This document shows, piece after piece, positions 1 through 8,734 of a stretch of 8,734 nt of DNA. The notes below the pieces were generated by a model. The model did no database searches. It was not told where the DNA came from and was given only the letters and a program-made list of their open reading frames with translations. Numbering within the stretch: the first letter of the stretch is position 1; every line of letters starts with the position of its first letter. The position numbers and the translations under genes are program-made. The stretch is from Paracoccaceae bacterium (lineage in GTDB: Bacteria > Pseudomonadota > Alphaproteobacteria > Rhodobacterales > Rhodobacteraceae): NCBI GenBank assembly GCA_016937725.1, contig JAFGVZ010000139.1, positions 1-8,734 of the forward strand, written 5' to 3'.

Positions 1-85
1 TCAGCGTCGTCTTGCCGTGGTCAACATGGCCAATCGTGCCAATGTTCACATGCGGTTTCGTCCGGTCAAACTTTTGCTTTGCCAT
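1..85 (-). CDS. tuf: Translation elongation factor Tu, N-terminal fragment (cut by the left edge)
   Basis: Only the first 28 codons are in the window. They read as a canonical EF-Tu N-terminus that begins MAKQKFDRTKPHVNIGTIGH and continues into the GTPase P-loop, GHVDHGKT, at residues 19-26. EF-Tu carries aminoacyl-tRNA to the ribosomal A site as a GTP complex in the cytoplasm. The ATG at 85-83 is preceded by a full Shine-Dalgarno AAGGAG (99-94) with an 8-nt gap, which fixes the start. Another ATG at 93-91 is out of frame. The gene follows fusA after 88 nt, the classic last place in the str operon. No promoter was recognised in that gap, so it is probably co-transcribed with fusA. Many proteobacteria carry two near-identical tuf copies, and this window cannot show whether a second exists. 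Confidence 0.97.
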   Translation of the reverse strand, partial: MAKQKFDRTKPHVNIGTIGHVDHGKTTL

Positions 86-111
86 GGTGGCATCTCCTTA
101 TTGTCGGGGGC

Positions 112-166
112 GGTGCGCGGACGCGCACACCCTACGGGTTGTAGGGTGCGTGGTTTCCCACGCACC
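112..166 (-). repeat. Overlapping inverted repeats (REP-like) in the fusA-tuf spacer
   Basis: Three perfect inverted repeats are chained and share bases. On the plus strand they are GTGCGC (113-118) with GCGCAC (123-128), CACCCTAC (128-135) with GTAGGGTG (141-148), and GGTGCGTGG (145-153) with CCACGCACC (158-166). Read as minus-strand RNA, the 9-bp stem is closed by a GAAA tetraloop, a stable GNRA loop. The second hairpin shares 145-148 with it, so the two cannot form fully at once. A near-direct repeat, GGTGCGTGG at 145-153 and GGTGCGCGG at 112-120, is also present. No U-run follows any stem on the minus strand, which argues against an intrinsic terminator. The form suggests a REP-type intergenic element or an RNA-processing or stability structure between fusA and tuf. 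The structure is seen in the sequence; the function is inferred. Confidence 0.6.
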
Positions 167-173
167 GCATTTA

Positions 174-2291
174 TCAGGCGTATTTCTTCTGAATCTCTTC
201 CGAGACGTTCTGCGGAACCGGCTCGTAATGGTCGAACAACATCGTGAAGTTCGCACGGCCAGAGGTCATCGAGCGCAGCGTGTTGATGTAGCCGAACATA
301 TTGGCCAGCGGAACGAAGGCGTTGATCGCGATGGCGTTGCCGCGCTGCTCTTGTCCGGTCACCTGACCACGACGCGAGGTCAGGTCGCCGATCACAGACC
401 CGGTGTATTCCTCTGGCGAGACGACCTCGACCTTCATCATCGGCTCCAAAAGCTTTGCACCAGCCTTTTTCAGACCTTCGCGCATTGCCATGCGTGCCGC
501 GATCTCAAAGGCCAGAACCGACGAGTCAACATCGTGATACTTGCCGTCCAGCAGGGCGACCTTGAAGTCGATCACCGGGAAGCCTGCCAGCGGACCGGAA
601 TCCATGACCGAATTGATGCCTTTTTCGACACCCGGCACATATTCCTTCGGAACCGTGCCGCCCACGATGCGGGATTCGAACGTGTAGCCTTCGCCAGGTT
701 CGGTCGGGCTGATCTCCAGCTTGACCTCTGCGAACTGACCCGAGCCACCTGACTGCTTTTTGTGCGTGTAGGTGTGCTCGATCTTGTGGCTGATCGTTTC
801 ACGGTAGGCCACCTGCGGCGCACCGATATTCGCTTCCACTTTGAATTCGCGCTTCAGACGGTCGACCAAGATGTCGAGATGGAGTTCGCCCATACCCTTC
901 ATGATTGTCTGGCCCGATTCGAGATCGGTTTCGACGCGGAAAGACGGGTCTTCGGCGGCCAGACGCGCAAGGCCTTGGCTCATCTTCTCTTGGTCAGCCT
1001 TGGTCTTGGGCTCCACGGCAATCTCGATCACGGGATCGGGGAAGGTCATGGTTTCCAGAACCACCGGCTTTTGCTGGTCGCACAACGTGTCGCCCGTGGT
1101 CGTTTCTTTCAGGCCAGCCAGAGCGATGATGTCGCCTGCCGCAGCCCAATCGATTTCCTCGCGCGAGTTCGAATGCATCATCATCATGCGCCCGACACGT
1201 TCTTTCTTACCCTTGGTCGAGTTCAGGATGCCATCGCCCTTGGAGATGATGCCCGAATAGATGCGGGTAAATGTCAGCGAACCGACGAAGGGGTCGTTCA
1301 TGATCTTGAAGGCCAGACCGGCGAAGGGCTGGGTGTCATCGGCCGAACGCGGGATGTTGCGCGTTTCGGTTTCGTCCTTCGGGTCGAACCCCATATAGGC
1401 GGGAACGTCCATCGGGCTGGGCAGGAAGTCGGTCACGGCGTTCAGCAGCGGCTGCACACCTTTGTTCTTGAAGGCCGAACCAGTGCAAACCGGCACAAAA
1501 TCCAGTGCCAAGGTGCCCTTGCGGATAAGGCGACGCAGGGTTTCCTGATCAGGCTCGTTGCCTTCTAGATACTGCTCCATCACGTCGTCGTCCTGATCGA
1601 CCACGATCTCGATCATGTTGGCGCGCCATTCTTCGGCCAGATCTTTCAGGTCGTCACGGATCGGCTGACGGGTCCAGCTTGCGCCAAGGTCCTCGCCCTT
1701 CCAGGTCCATTCTTCCATCGCGATCAGGTCGATGATGCCTTCCAGCTGGTCTTCAGCACCGATGGGCAACTGAATTGGCAGCGGGGTTGCGCCGGTGCGG
1801 TCCTTGATCATCTTCACGCAGTTGAAGAAGTCAGCGCCGATCTTGTCCATCTTGTTGACGAACACGATACGCGGAACCTTGTAGCGGTCAGCCTGACGCC
1901 AGACGGTTTCGGTCTGCGGCTCGACACCAGCATTACCATCCAACAGACAGATCGCGCCATCAAGCACGGCCAGCGAACGTTCCACTTCAATGGTGAAGTC
2001 CACGTGACCGGGCGTGTCGATGATGTTGAAGCGATGCTTCTCGCCAATCGGGTTGGTGCCGTCGATGGTCTTTGCCCAGAACGTCGTGGTCGCAGCAGAG
2101 GTGATCGTGATGCCACGCTCTTGCTCTTGCTCCATCCAGTCCATGGTGGCGGCGCCATCATGCACTTCACCGATTTTGTGCGACTTGCCCGTGTAATACA
2201 GGATGCGCTCGGTCGTCGTGGTCTTTCCCGCGTCGATATGCGCCATGATCCCGAAGTTACGGTAGCGCTCTAGGGGGTATTCGCGTGCCAT
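174..2291 (-). CDS. fusA: Translation elongation factor G (EF-G)
   Basis: The complete gene encodes 705 aa, a normal length for alphaproteobacterial EF-G. EF-G is the ribosome-bound GTPase that drives translocation of tRNA and mRNA and, with ribosome recycling factor, splits the ribosome. All G-domain motifs are intact: G1 AHIDAGKTT at residues 17-25, G2 RGITI around 59-63 with the switch-I Thr at 62, G3 DTPGH at 92-96, and G4 NKMD at 146-149. A G5-like CTGSAFKNKG lies near 267. The C-terminal half carries the usual domains II-V, including the conserved GELHLD, GGSGQF and YHDVDSS stretches of domains III-IV. The ATG at 2291 has GAGGA (2304-2300) 8 nt upstream. The gene lies 33 nt after rpsG and 88 nt before tuf, in canonical str order. 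No frameshift or missing catalytic residue was seen. Confidence 0.98.
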   Translation of the reverse strand: MAREYPLERYRNFGIMAHIDAGKTTTTERILYYTGKSHKIGEVHDGAATMDWMEQEQERGITITSAATTTFWAKTIDGTNPIGEKHRFNIIDTPGHVDFTIEVERSLAVLDGAICLLDGNAGVEPQTETVWRQADRYKVPRIVFVNKMDKIGADFFNCVKMIKDRTGATPLPIQLPIGAEDQLEGIIDLIAMEEWTWKGEDLGASWTRQPIRDDLKDLAEEWRANMIEIVVDQDDDVMEQYLEGNEPDQETLRRLIRKGTLALDFVPVCTGSAFKNKGVQPLLNAVTDFLPSPMDVPAYMGFDPKDETETRNIPRSADDTQPFAGLAFKIMNDPFVGSLTFTRIYSGIISKGDGILNSTKGKKERVGRMMMMHSNSREEIDWAAAGDIIALAGLKETTTGDTLCDQQKPVVLETMTFPDPVIEIAVEPKTKADQEKMSQGLARLAAEDPSFRVETDLESGQTIMKGMGELHLDILVDRLKREFKVEANIGAPQVAYRETISHKIEHTYTHKKQSGGSGQFAEVKLEISPTEPGEGYTFESRIVGGTVPKEYVPGVEKGINSVMDSGPLAGFPVIDFKVALLDGKYHDVDSSVLAFEIAARMAMREGLKKAGAKLLEPMMKVEVVSPEEYTGSVIGDLTSRRGQVTGQEQRGNAIAINAFVPLANMFGYINTLRSMTSGRANFTMLFDHYEPVPQNVSEEIQKKYA

Positions 2292-2324
2292 GATCTAATT
2301 CCTCAGGCTTGCAGAGTGACTGGA

Positions 2325-2795
2325 TTACCAACGGTAATGGCTGAACGCTTTGTTTGCGTCGGCCATCTTGTGGGTGTCTTCCCGCTTCTTCACGGCGGAA
2401 CCGCGCGAGTTGACGGCGTCGACCAATTCAGCGGCCAGACGTTCTTCCATGGTGTTTTCGTTGCGGGTGCGCGCGGCTTTGATCAGCCAGCGGATCGCCA
2501 ACGCTTCACGACGGGTGGGGCGCACTTCAACGGGCACCTGATAGGTGGCACCACCAACGCGACGCGACCGCACTTCGACGGACGGTTTGATATTGTCGAG
2601 CGCTTCATGGAACACTTCGATGGGCGCGCGCTTGAGCTTCGACTCGACGCGGTCCATGGCGTTGTAGACGATCGATTCAGCGACCGATTTCTTGCCATCA
2701 ACCATCAGGTTGTTCATGAACTTCGACAGAACCAGATCACCGAATTTGGCGTCGGGCAGGATTTCGCGCTTTTCAGCGGCGTGACGACGAGACAT
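2325..2795 (-). CDS. rpsG: 30S ribosomal protein S7
   Basis: The gene encodes 156 aa, the standard bacterial S7 length. S7 binds the 3' major domain of 16S rRNA, nucleates assembly of the 30S head and lines the E site. The S7 signature region is clear, with FMNNLMVDGKK at residues 26-36 followed by SVAESIVY. The beta-hairpin and following helix GGATYQVPVEVRPTRREALA at 81-100 and a basic, lysine-rich tail region up to SHYRW are also present. The ATG at 2795 is preceded by AAGGAG (2809-2804) with an 8-nt gap, and that motif overlaps the rpsL stop codon. In E. coli S7 represses its own translation through a long rpsL-rpsG spacer; here the spacer is only 12 nt, so that site cannot exist in the same form. 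Confidence 0.98.
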   Translation of the reverse strand: MSRRHAAEKREILPDAKFGDLVLSKFMNNLMVDGKKSVAESIVYNAMDRVESKLKRAPIEVFHEALDNIKPSVEVRSRRVGGATYQVPVEVRPTRREALAIRWLIKAARTRNENTMEERLAAELVDAVNSRGSAVKKREDTHKMADANKAFSHYRW

Positions 2796-2803
2796 CTGAA
2801 ATT

Positions 2804-2810
2804 CTCCTTA
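2804..2810 (-). promoter_or_regulatory. rpsG ribosome binding site overlapping the rpsL stop codon
   Basis: The minus strand reads TAAGGAG. The TAA (2810-2808) terminates rpsL and its two adenines are also the start of the Shine-Dalgarno AAGGAG (2809-2804) for rpsG. Ribosomes finishing S12 therefore stop on the S7 initiation signal, which suggests translational coupling and matched S12 and S7 output. The overlap is directly visible; the coupling is inferred. Confidence 0.85.
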
Positions 2811-3179
2811 CTTCGGACGCTTCGCGCCATACTTCGAACGGCGCTGCTTGCGGTCCTTAACGCCCTGCGTATCCAGAACGCCGCGCAGAATGTGGTAACG
2901 CACACCGGGAAGGTCTTTTACACGACCCCCGCGGATCAGCACGACCGAGTGCTCTTGCAGGTTGTGCTTCTCGCCGGGGATGTAGCTGATAACCTCGAAC
3001 CCGTTGGTCAGACGCACTTTGGCGACTTTCCGCATAGCCGAGTTCGGCTTCTTCGGCGTGGTGGTGTAGACGCGCGTGCAAACGCCGCGCTTCTGGGGGC
3101 ACTGCTCCAGATGCATGGACTTGGAGCGCTTCACTTTTGGCTGCCGCGGCTTGCGGATCAGCTGTTGAATCGTTGGCAT
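2808..3179 (-). CDS. rpsL: 30S ribosomal protein S12
   Basis: The gene encodes 123 aa, the usual length for S12. S12 sits at the decoding centre of the 30S subunit and controls reading accuracy. The decoding loop TTTPKKPNS (residues 39-47) has Lys43 and Lys44, and the second loop RGGRVKDLPGVRYH has Lys88, Asp89 and Pro91. These match the streptomycin-sensitive wild type of E. coli (numbering includes Met1), and Asp89 is the residue that RimO methylthiolates in E. coli. Residue 49 is Met where E. coli has Leu. The ATG at 3179 follows a moderate Shine-Dalgarno, GGAAG (3191-3187), with a 7-nt gap. It is the first gene of the str operon, preceded by a leader of about 217 nt and a strong promoter. 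Its stop codon overlaps the rpsG ribosome binding site. Confidence 0.98.
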   Translation of the reverse strand: MPTIQQLIRKPRQPKVKRSKSMHLEQCPQKRGVCTRVYTTTPKKPNSAMRKVAKVRLTNGFEVISYIPGEKHNLQEHSVVLIRGGRVKDLPGVRYHILRGVLDTQGVKDRKQRRSKYGAKRPK

Positions 3180-3396
3180 TCCGGTTCTTCCCGTTTCAAC
3201 CCGTTTTTATGACGCGTTATGCGCCTCTCACTATTGCGCCCAATCCCCGAAAGGCAGAACGCAGAATACCGCTTGCGTCCCCAAGCCTGGGGGCGCCGCG
3301 GTGGAATTCCAGAGGATCGGGGCGTTTAACCCGGATCTTGACCGCTACTAATCTGAGTCGCACCAGAGCGCGGGGCGGACCCGCGCCAGATGGATT
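3180..3396 (-). promoter_or_regulatory. Structured 5' leader of the str operon
   Basis: About 217 nt separate the predicted transcription start (A at 3396) from the rpsL start codon, with no convincing gene inside. Three hairpins can be drawn by hand on the minus-strand RNA. The first is near the 5' end: 3380-3386 pairs with 3368-3374 (7 bp, 5-nt loop, plus a G-U pair at 3387/3367). The second pairs 3330-3337 with 3315-3322, GATC plus three GC pairs around one C-C mismatch, with a 7-nt loop. The third is longest, between 3302 and 3268: outer ACCGC/GCGGT, then GCG/CGC, then CCCCA/TGGGG closing a 4-nt loop, 13 bp in all with small internal loops. None is followed by a U-run, so none looks like a simple terminator. 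The rpsL Shine-Dalgarno lies in the single-stranded end. A role in autogenous control is possible but unproven, and I do not recognise a named RNA family. Confidence 0.5.
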
Positions 3397-3402
3397 GAGG
3401 GG

Positions 3403-3431
3403 CGTATAGGTGGAGTCGCAGGGCTTGTCAA
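3403..3431 (-). promoter_or_regulatory. Sigma-70 promoter of the str operon
   Basis: The -35 box is a perfect TTGACA (3431-3426), the spacer is exactly 17 bp, and the -10 box is TATACG (3408-3403). The predicted +1 is the A at 3396. The segment between the -10 box and the start is C-rich (CCCCTC), the GC-rich discriminator typical of ribosomal promoters under stringent ppGpp/DksA control. The -35 box overlaps the stop codon of the upstream transporter gene (TGA at 3430-3428), so the promoter is embedded in the end of that gene. The position upstream of rpsL and the match to consensus make this the likely main str promoter. The start site itself is a prediction. Confidence 0.82.
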
Positions 3432-4342
3432 CACTCGCCGGGCGCACGTGGCAAACCTGCTTTTGCAGCCAGCGCACGCCGCTTTGCACGCCCTTCACGA
3501 TACAGCGTATAGACCCCGGTAGCCACCACAATCGCGCTGCCCACAAAGGTCAGCGGCGCGGGCCATTCGGCCAGAACGACCCAGCCCAAAACCAGCGCGG
3601 CGGGCAGTGCCGCATACCGAAACGGCGCCACAAAAGTCAGCTCACCCGTCCGCATGGCAAGGATAACAAGGTAATAGCCCAGAACGGTAAACACCACCGT
3701 CCCGCCCAACCATGCCATGCTCTTGACGTCAGGCATGTGCCATGTCTCTGAGAGCGAACCTGTGGCCCCCATTAGTGTAACCCCGATGGCCGTGGTCAGC
3801 GCCACCATACTGGACGGCACACCCTTGGCCATGACGCGCGTGGTCAGGTCACGCAACGTGACCATGCCGACACAGAGCAGCGCGTAGACAGACGCTGGCG
3901 TGAAGGTTTCGGTCCCCGGACGCACAATGAGCATAACGCCGCCCAAACCCATGAGAATCGCCGATAGGCGACGCCAGCCCAAAGGCTCTTTCAAGAACAA
4001 GTAGGCCGCCAATGCGACCGTCAGCGGCACCACCTGAATAATGGCGGTGACCGCCGCGAGGGGCATGTTGAACAACGCCTTGAAGAAAAAGAACGCAGCG
4101 CCCATTTCCGCGCCCGAGCGCAGCGCCAGAAACCAGCGGTCGCGGGGCCGTAATGCGCTGATCGTGGCACGCTGCACCCAGAGAAGTGCGGCAAAGATCA
4201 ACGACACGGCCACGCCACGCAGCGTGATGATCTGGAACATGCCAAGGCCCGTGCCAAGCAGCTTCAGAAACGTGTCATTAACGGCAAAGGCGCAAGACCC
4301 CACCATCATGAACAGGGCCGCACGCAGATTGTCCGACATCAT
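3428..4342 (-). CDS. DMT-superfamily (EamA-type) inner-membrane transporter
   Basis: The 304-aa protein is hydrophobic throughout, with about ten transmembrane helices. They fall in two halves, as in EamA-domain transporters of the drug/metabolite transporter superfamily. The first half ends in the familiar pattern FLKEPLGWRRLSAILMGLGG (residues 116-135) followed by VMLIVRPG. The second half ends in an equivalent stretch with VVLAEWPAPLTFVGSAIVV. The short basic C-terminus (REGRAKRR) is probably cytoplasmic. The family moves small metabolites such as amino acids, nucleotide sugars or cofactors, and the substrate cannot be read from sequence. The start ATG overlaps the stop of the upstream glycosyltransferase (ATGA at 4342-4339) and has no Shine-Dalgarno, so translation probably depends on coupling. 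A second in-frame ATG follows at once (4339-4337). The last codons contain the -35 box of the str promoter. Confidence 0.9.
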   Translation of the reverse strand: MMSDNLRAALFMMVGSCAFAVNDTFLKLLGTGLGMFQIITLRGVAVSLIFAALLWVQRATISALRPRDRWFLALRSGAEMGAAFFFFKALFNMPLAAVTAIIQVVPLTVALAAYLFLKEPLGWRRLSAILMGLGGVMLIVRPGTETFTPASVYALLCVGMVTLRDLTTRVMAKGVPSSMVALTTAIGVTLMGATGSLSETWHMPDVKSMAWLGGTVVFTVLGYYLVILAMRTGELTFVAPFRYAALPAALVLGWVVLAEWPAPLTFVGSAIVVATGVYTLYREGRAKRRALAAKAGLPRAPGEC

Positions 4343-5154
4343 GGGCGCAGGGCCAGCAACTCTGCGCGGGAGAAAGGAAAGCGCGTGGCCATGATCTGGT
4401 CCAGCTCTGCATCAGTGTAGTCTTTTTCCACGCCGTAAACCCGCGCGCCGGAATCGTTGTCACCATGCACCGAGCGGATGAAATGCGGTGTCACGGAATC
4501 CGTGTAGCAATTCCAGCGCGTGTGGATCTGCCGGTGGTCGGTGGAAAAGATCGTCGGGCGCATGCCCTTGGGCGCGATCATGCCCATGCCGATACCCAAA
4601 GGAAGGCTTTCGATCACACCGAACAGCTTATTGCCACCTTCGGCGATTTTCAAGAACAGCCCGTTATTGAAAGCCACGATGGTTGGGGTATCGACACCCG
4701 AAATATCCAGCACCATGGGTGCAAGACGTTTTTGTTCGGCAATGCAATCCACGCTCATGGCATCGTCATCATCCAGCCGGATAGAAATAACATGGCTTGG
4801 TGCCTTGGTGCATAGATCAAGCGCCTTTTTCGTCGCGGCGAAATTCTTCATCGGCGGAAGCGCAATAACACGAGCGTCGCGCAATGGTTTGACCAAGCCC
4901 GTCAAGCGTTGGCGCCATGCCAACGGAAAATCCGACCCTATCAAGATGGCCGTGGTGAAATCGGCGTCCGTCTGCGCCAGAAGCGAAGGCAGCGTCAGCG
5001 CTTCGAACAGCCTATAGCGGCGCTCTAGGCGGGCTGGGTCATAAAGCACCTTGCGGTTCGCTTCCAGCCCGCCATGGGTCAGGCGCCAGCCGTTTTCACC
5101 CAAGTAAGAAAAACGGATCACGACGATGACTTGCGGATTTATGCTAACGGGCAT
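4339..5154 (-). CDS. Putative glycosyltransferase, rhamnosyl-transferase (DUF3118) family
   Basis: The start at 5154 gives 271 aa; an in-frame ATG at 5184 would give 281. I prefer 5154 because AGGAA (5165-5161) lies 6 nt upstream, whereas 5184 has only a weak AGG and lies just past the rpoC terminator. Numbered from 5154, the protein opens with a beta-strand and RFSY near residue 14, then has a conserved-looking block (LFEALTLPSLLAQTDADF, about 49-66). An acidic RLDDDDA cluster follows at 126-132. This resembles the metal- and nucleotide-sugar-binding DXD motif of GT-A glycosyltransferases. Later motifs include HTRWNCYTD and HGDNDS. The overall pattern fits proteins annotated as putative rhamnosyl transferases (PF11316). 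No signal peptide or membrane segment is seen, so it is probably cytosolic. The sugar and acceptor are unknown. It is coupled to the downstream transporter through the ATGA overlap. Confidence 0.75.
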   Translation of the reverse strand: MPVSINPQVIVVIRFSYLGENGWRLTHGGLEANRKVLYDPARLERRYRLFEALTLPSLLAQTDADFTTAILIGSDFPLAWRQRLTGLVKPLRDARVIALPPMKNFAATKKALDLCTKAPSHVISIRLDDDDAMSVDCIAEQKRLAPMVLDISGVDTPTIVAFNNGLFLKIAEGGNKLFGVIESLPLGIGMGMIAPKGMRPTIFSTDHRQIHTRWNCYTDSVTPHFIRSVHGDNDSGARVYGVEKDYTDAELDQIMATRFPFSRAELLALRP

Positions 5155-5160
5155 GGCACT

Positions 5161-5165
5161 TTCCT
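5161..5165 (-). promoter_or_regulatory. Ribosome binding site favouring the glycosyltransferase start at 5154
   Basis: The minus strand reads AGGAA, 6 nt before the ATG at 5154-5152. The alternative ATG at 5184 has only AGG (5195-5193) at an 8-nt gap. The better match and the conserved-looking protein start favour the shorter form. Confidence 0.5.
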
Positions 5166-5199
5166 GACTGGCTGCGCCAGACATGCCCGAAGCCTGCTG

Positions 5200-5237
5200 A
5201 AAAAGAAAGCCCCCGCGCAGGCTATGCGCGGGGGCTT
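5200..5237 (-). terminator. Rho-independent terminator of rpoC
   Basis: A perfect 11-bp GC-rich stem, GCCCCCGCGCA (5209-5219) with TGCGCGGGGGC (5225-5235), encloses a 5-nt loop. Two flanking A-T pairs lengthen it to 13 bp. On the minus strand it is followed at once by TTTCTTTTT (5208-5200). It begins about 20 nt after the rpoC stop codon. This is a textbook intrinsic terminator in the direction of rpoC transcription, and it separates the rpoBC unit from the glycosyltransferase and transporter genes. Confidence 0.93.
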
Positions 5238-5258
5238 CGGTGTTTCAGGCGTATCGCG

Positions 5259-8734
<3,476 letters not shown>

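Noticed and set aside
12..752. Long open frame on the plus strand (246 codons), with others at 762-1568 and 2316-3212
   Set aside because: They lie antisense to fusA, rpsG and rpsL, which are clear full-length conserved genes. Long antisense frames are expected in GC-rich codon-biased DNA, and the translations show no recognisable domain.
2808..3179. Possible streptomycin-resistance allele of rpsL
   Set aside because: Lys43, Lys88 and Pro91 are all the wild-type residues. Met49 in place of E. coli Leu is not one of the known resistance positions I can name.
3367..3387. GC-rich hairpin just after the str promoter as a terminator for the transporter gene
   Set aside because: The 7-bp stem is followed by CTGGTGCGAC and not by a U-run, so it does not look like an intrinsic terminator. 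It is better read as part of the leader.
3217..3546. Minus-strand open frame of 109 codons across the str promoter
   Set aside because: It overlaps the transporter 3' end in another frame and runs through the promoter and leader hairpins. Its product has no recognisable family and it lacks a convincing ribosome binding site.

Overview
The window is a stretch of housekeeping chromosome from an alphaproteobacterium, most likely of the Rhodobacterales/Rhodobacteraceae. The evidence is the GC-rich sequence, the form of the RpoC, S12, S7 and EF-G proteins, and a DUF3118-type (putative rhamnosyl transferase) protein of a kind common in that group. The assignment is inferred from protein resemblance and no search was run. 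All genes are on the minus strand, so transcription runs from the right edge to the left edge.

In transcription order the layout is as follows. (1) 8734-5259: the C-terminal ~1157 codons of rpoC, the RNA polymerase beta' subunit; its N-terminus lies beyond the right edge. (2) 5237-5200: a strong intrinsic terminator that closes the rpoBC unit. (3) 5154 (or 5184)-4339 and 4342-3428: two accessory genes joined by an ATGA stop/start overlap. They encode a putative glycosyltransferase of the rhamnosyl-transferase (DUF3118) family and a ten-helix EamA/DMT-type membrane transporter. (4) 3431-3403: a near-consensus sigma-70 promoter whose -35 box overlaps the transporter stop codon, followed by a leader of about 217 nt with three predicted hairpins. 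(5) 3179-1: the str operon rpsL-rpsG-fusA-tuf, with tuf cut by the left edge after 28 codons.

The rpoC and str genes form the core transcription and translation machinery (RNA polymerase, the 30S proteins S12 and S7, EF-G and EF-Tu). The two genes between them look like a small surface-glycan or export module with no obvious functional link to their neighbours. It sits between the rpoBC terminator and the str promoter, and no convincing promoter of its own was found.

The non-coding parts of most interest are the str leader, the str promoter embedded in the end of the upstream gene, and a set of overlapping inverted repeats in the 88-nt fusA-tuf spacer that resembles a REP-type element. There is no gene-free stretch over 300 nt; the largest is the 248-nt rpsL leader and promoter region. 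No mobile element, tRNA, rRNA or CRISPR array was seen. I found no convincing case for a wholly new multi-gene system here.
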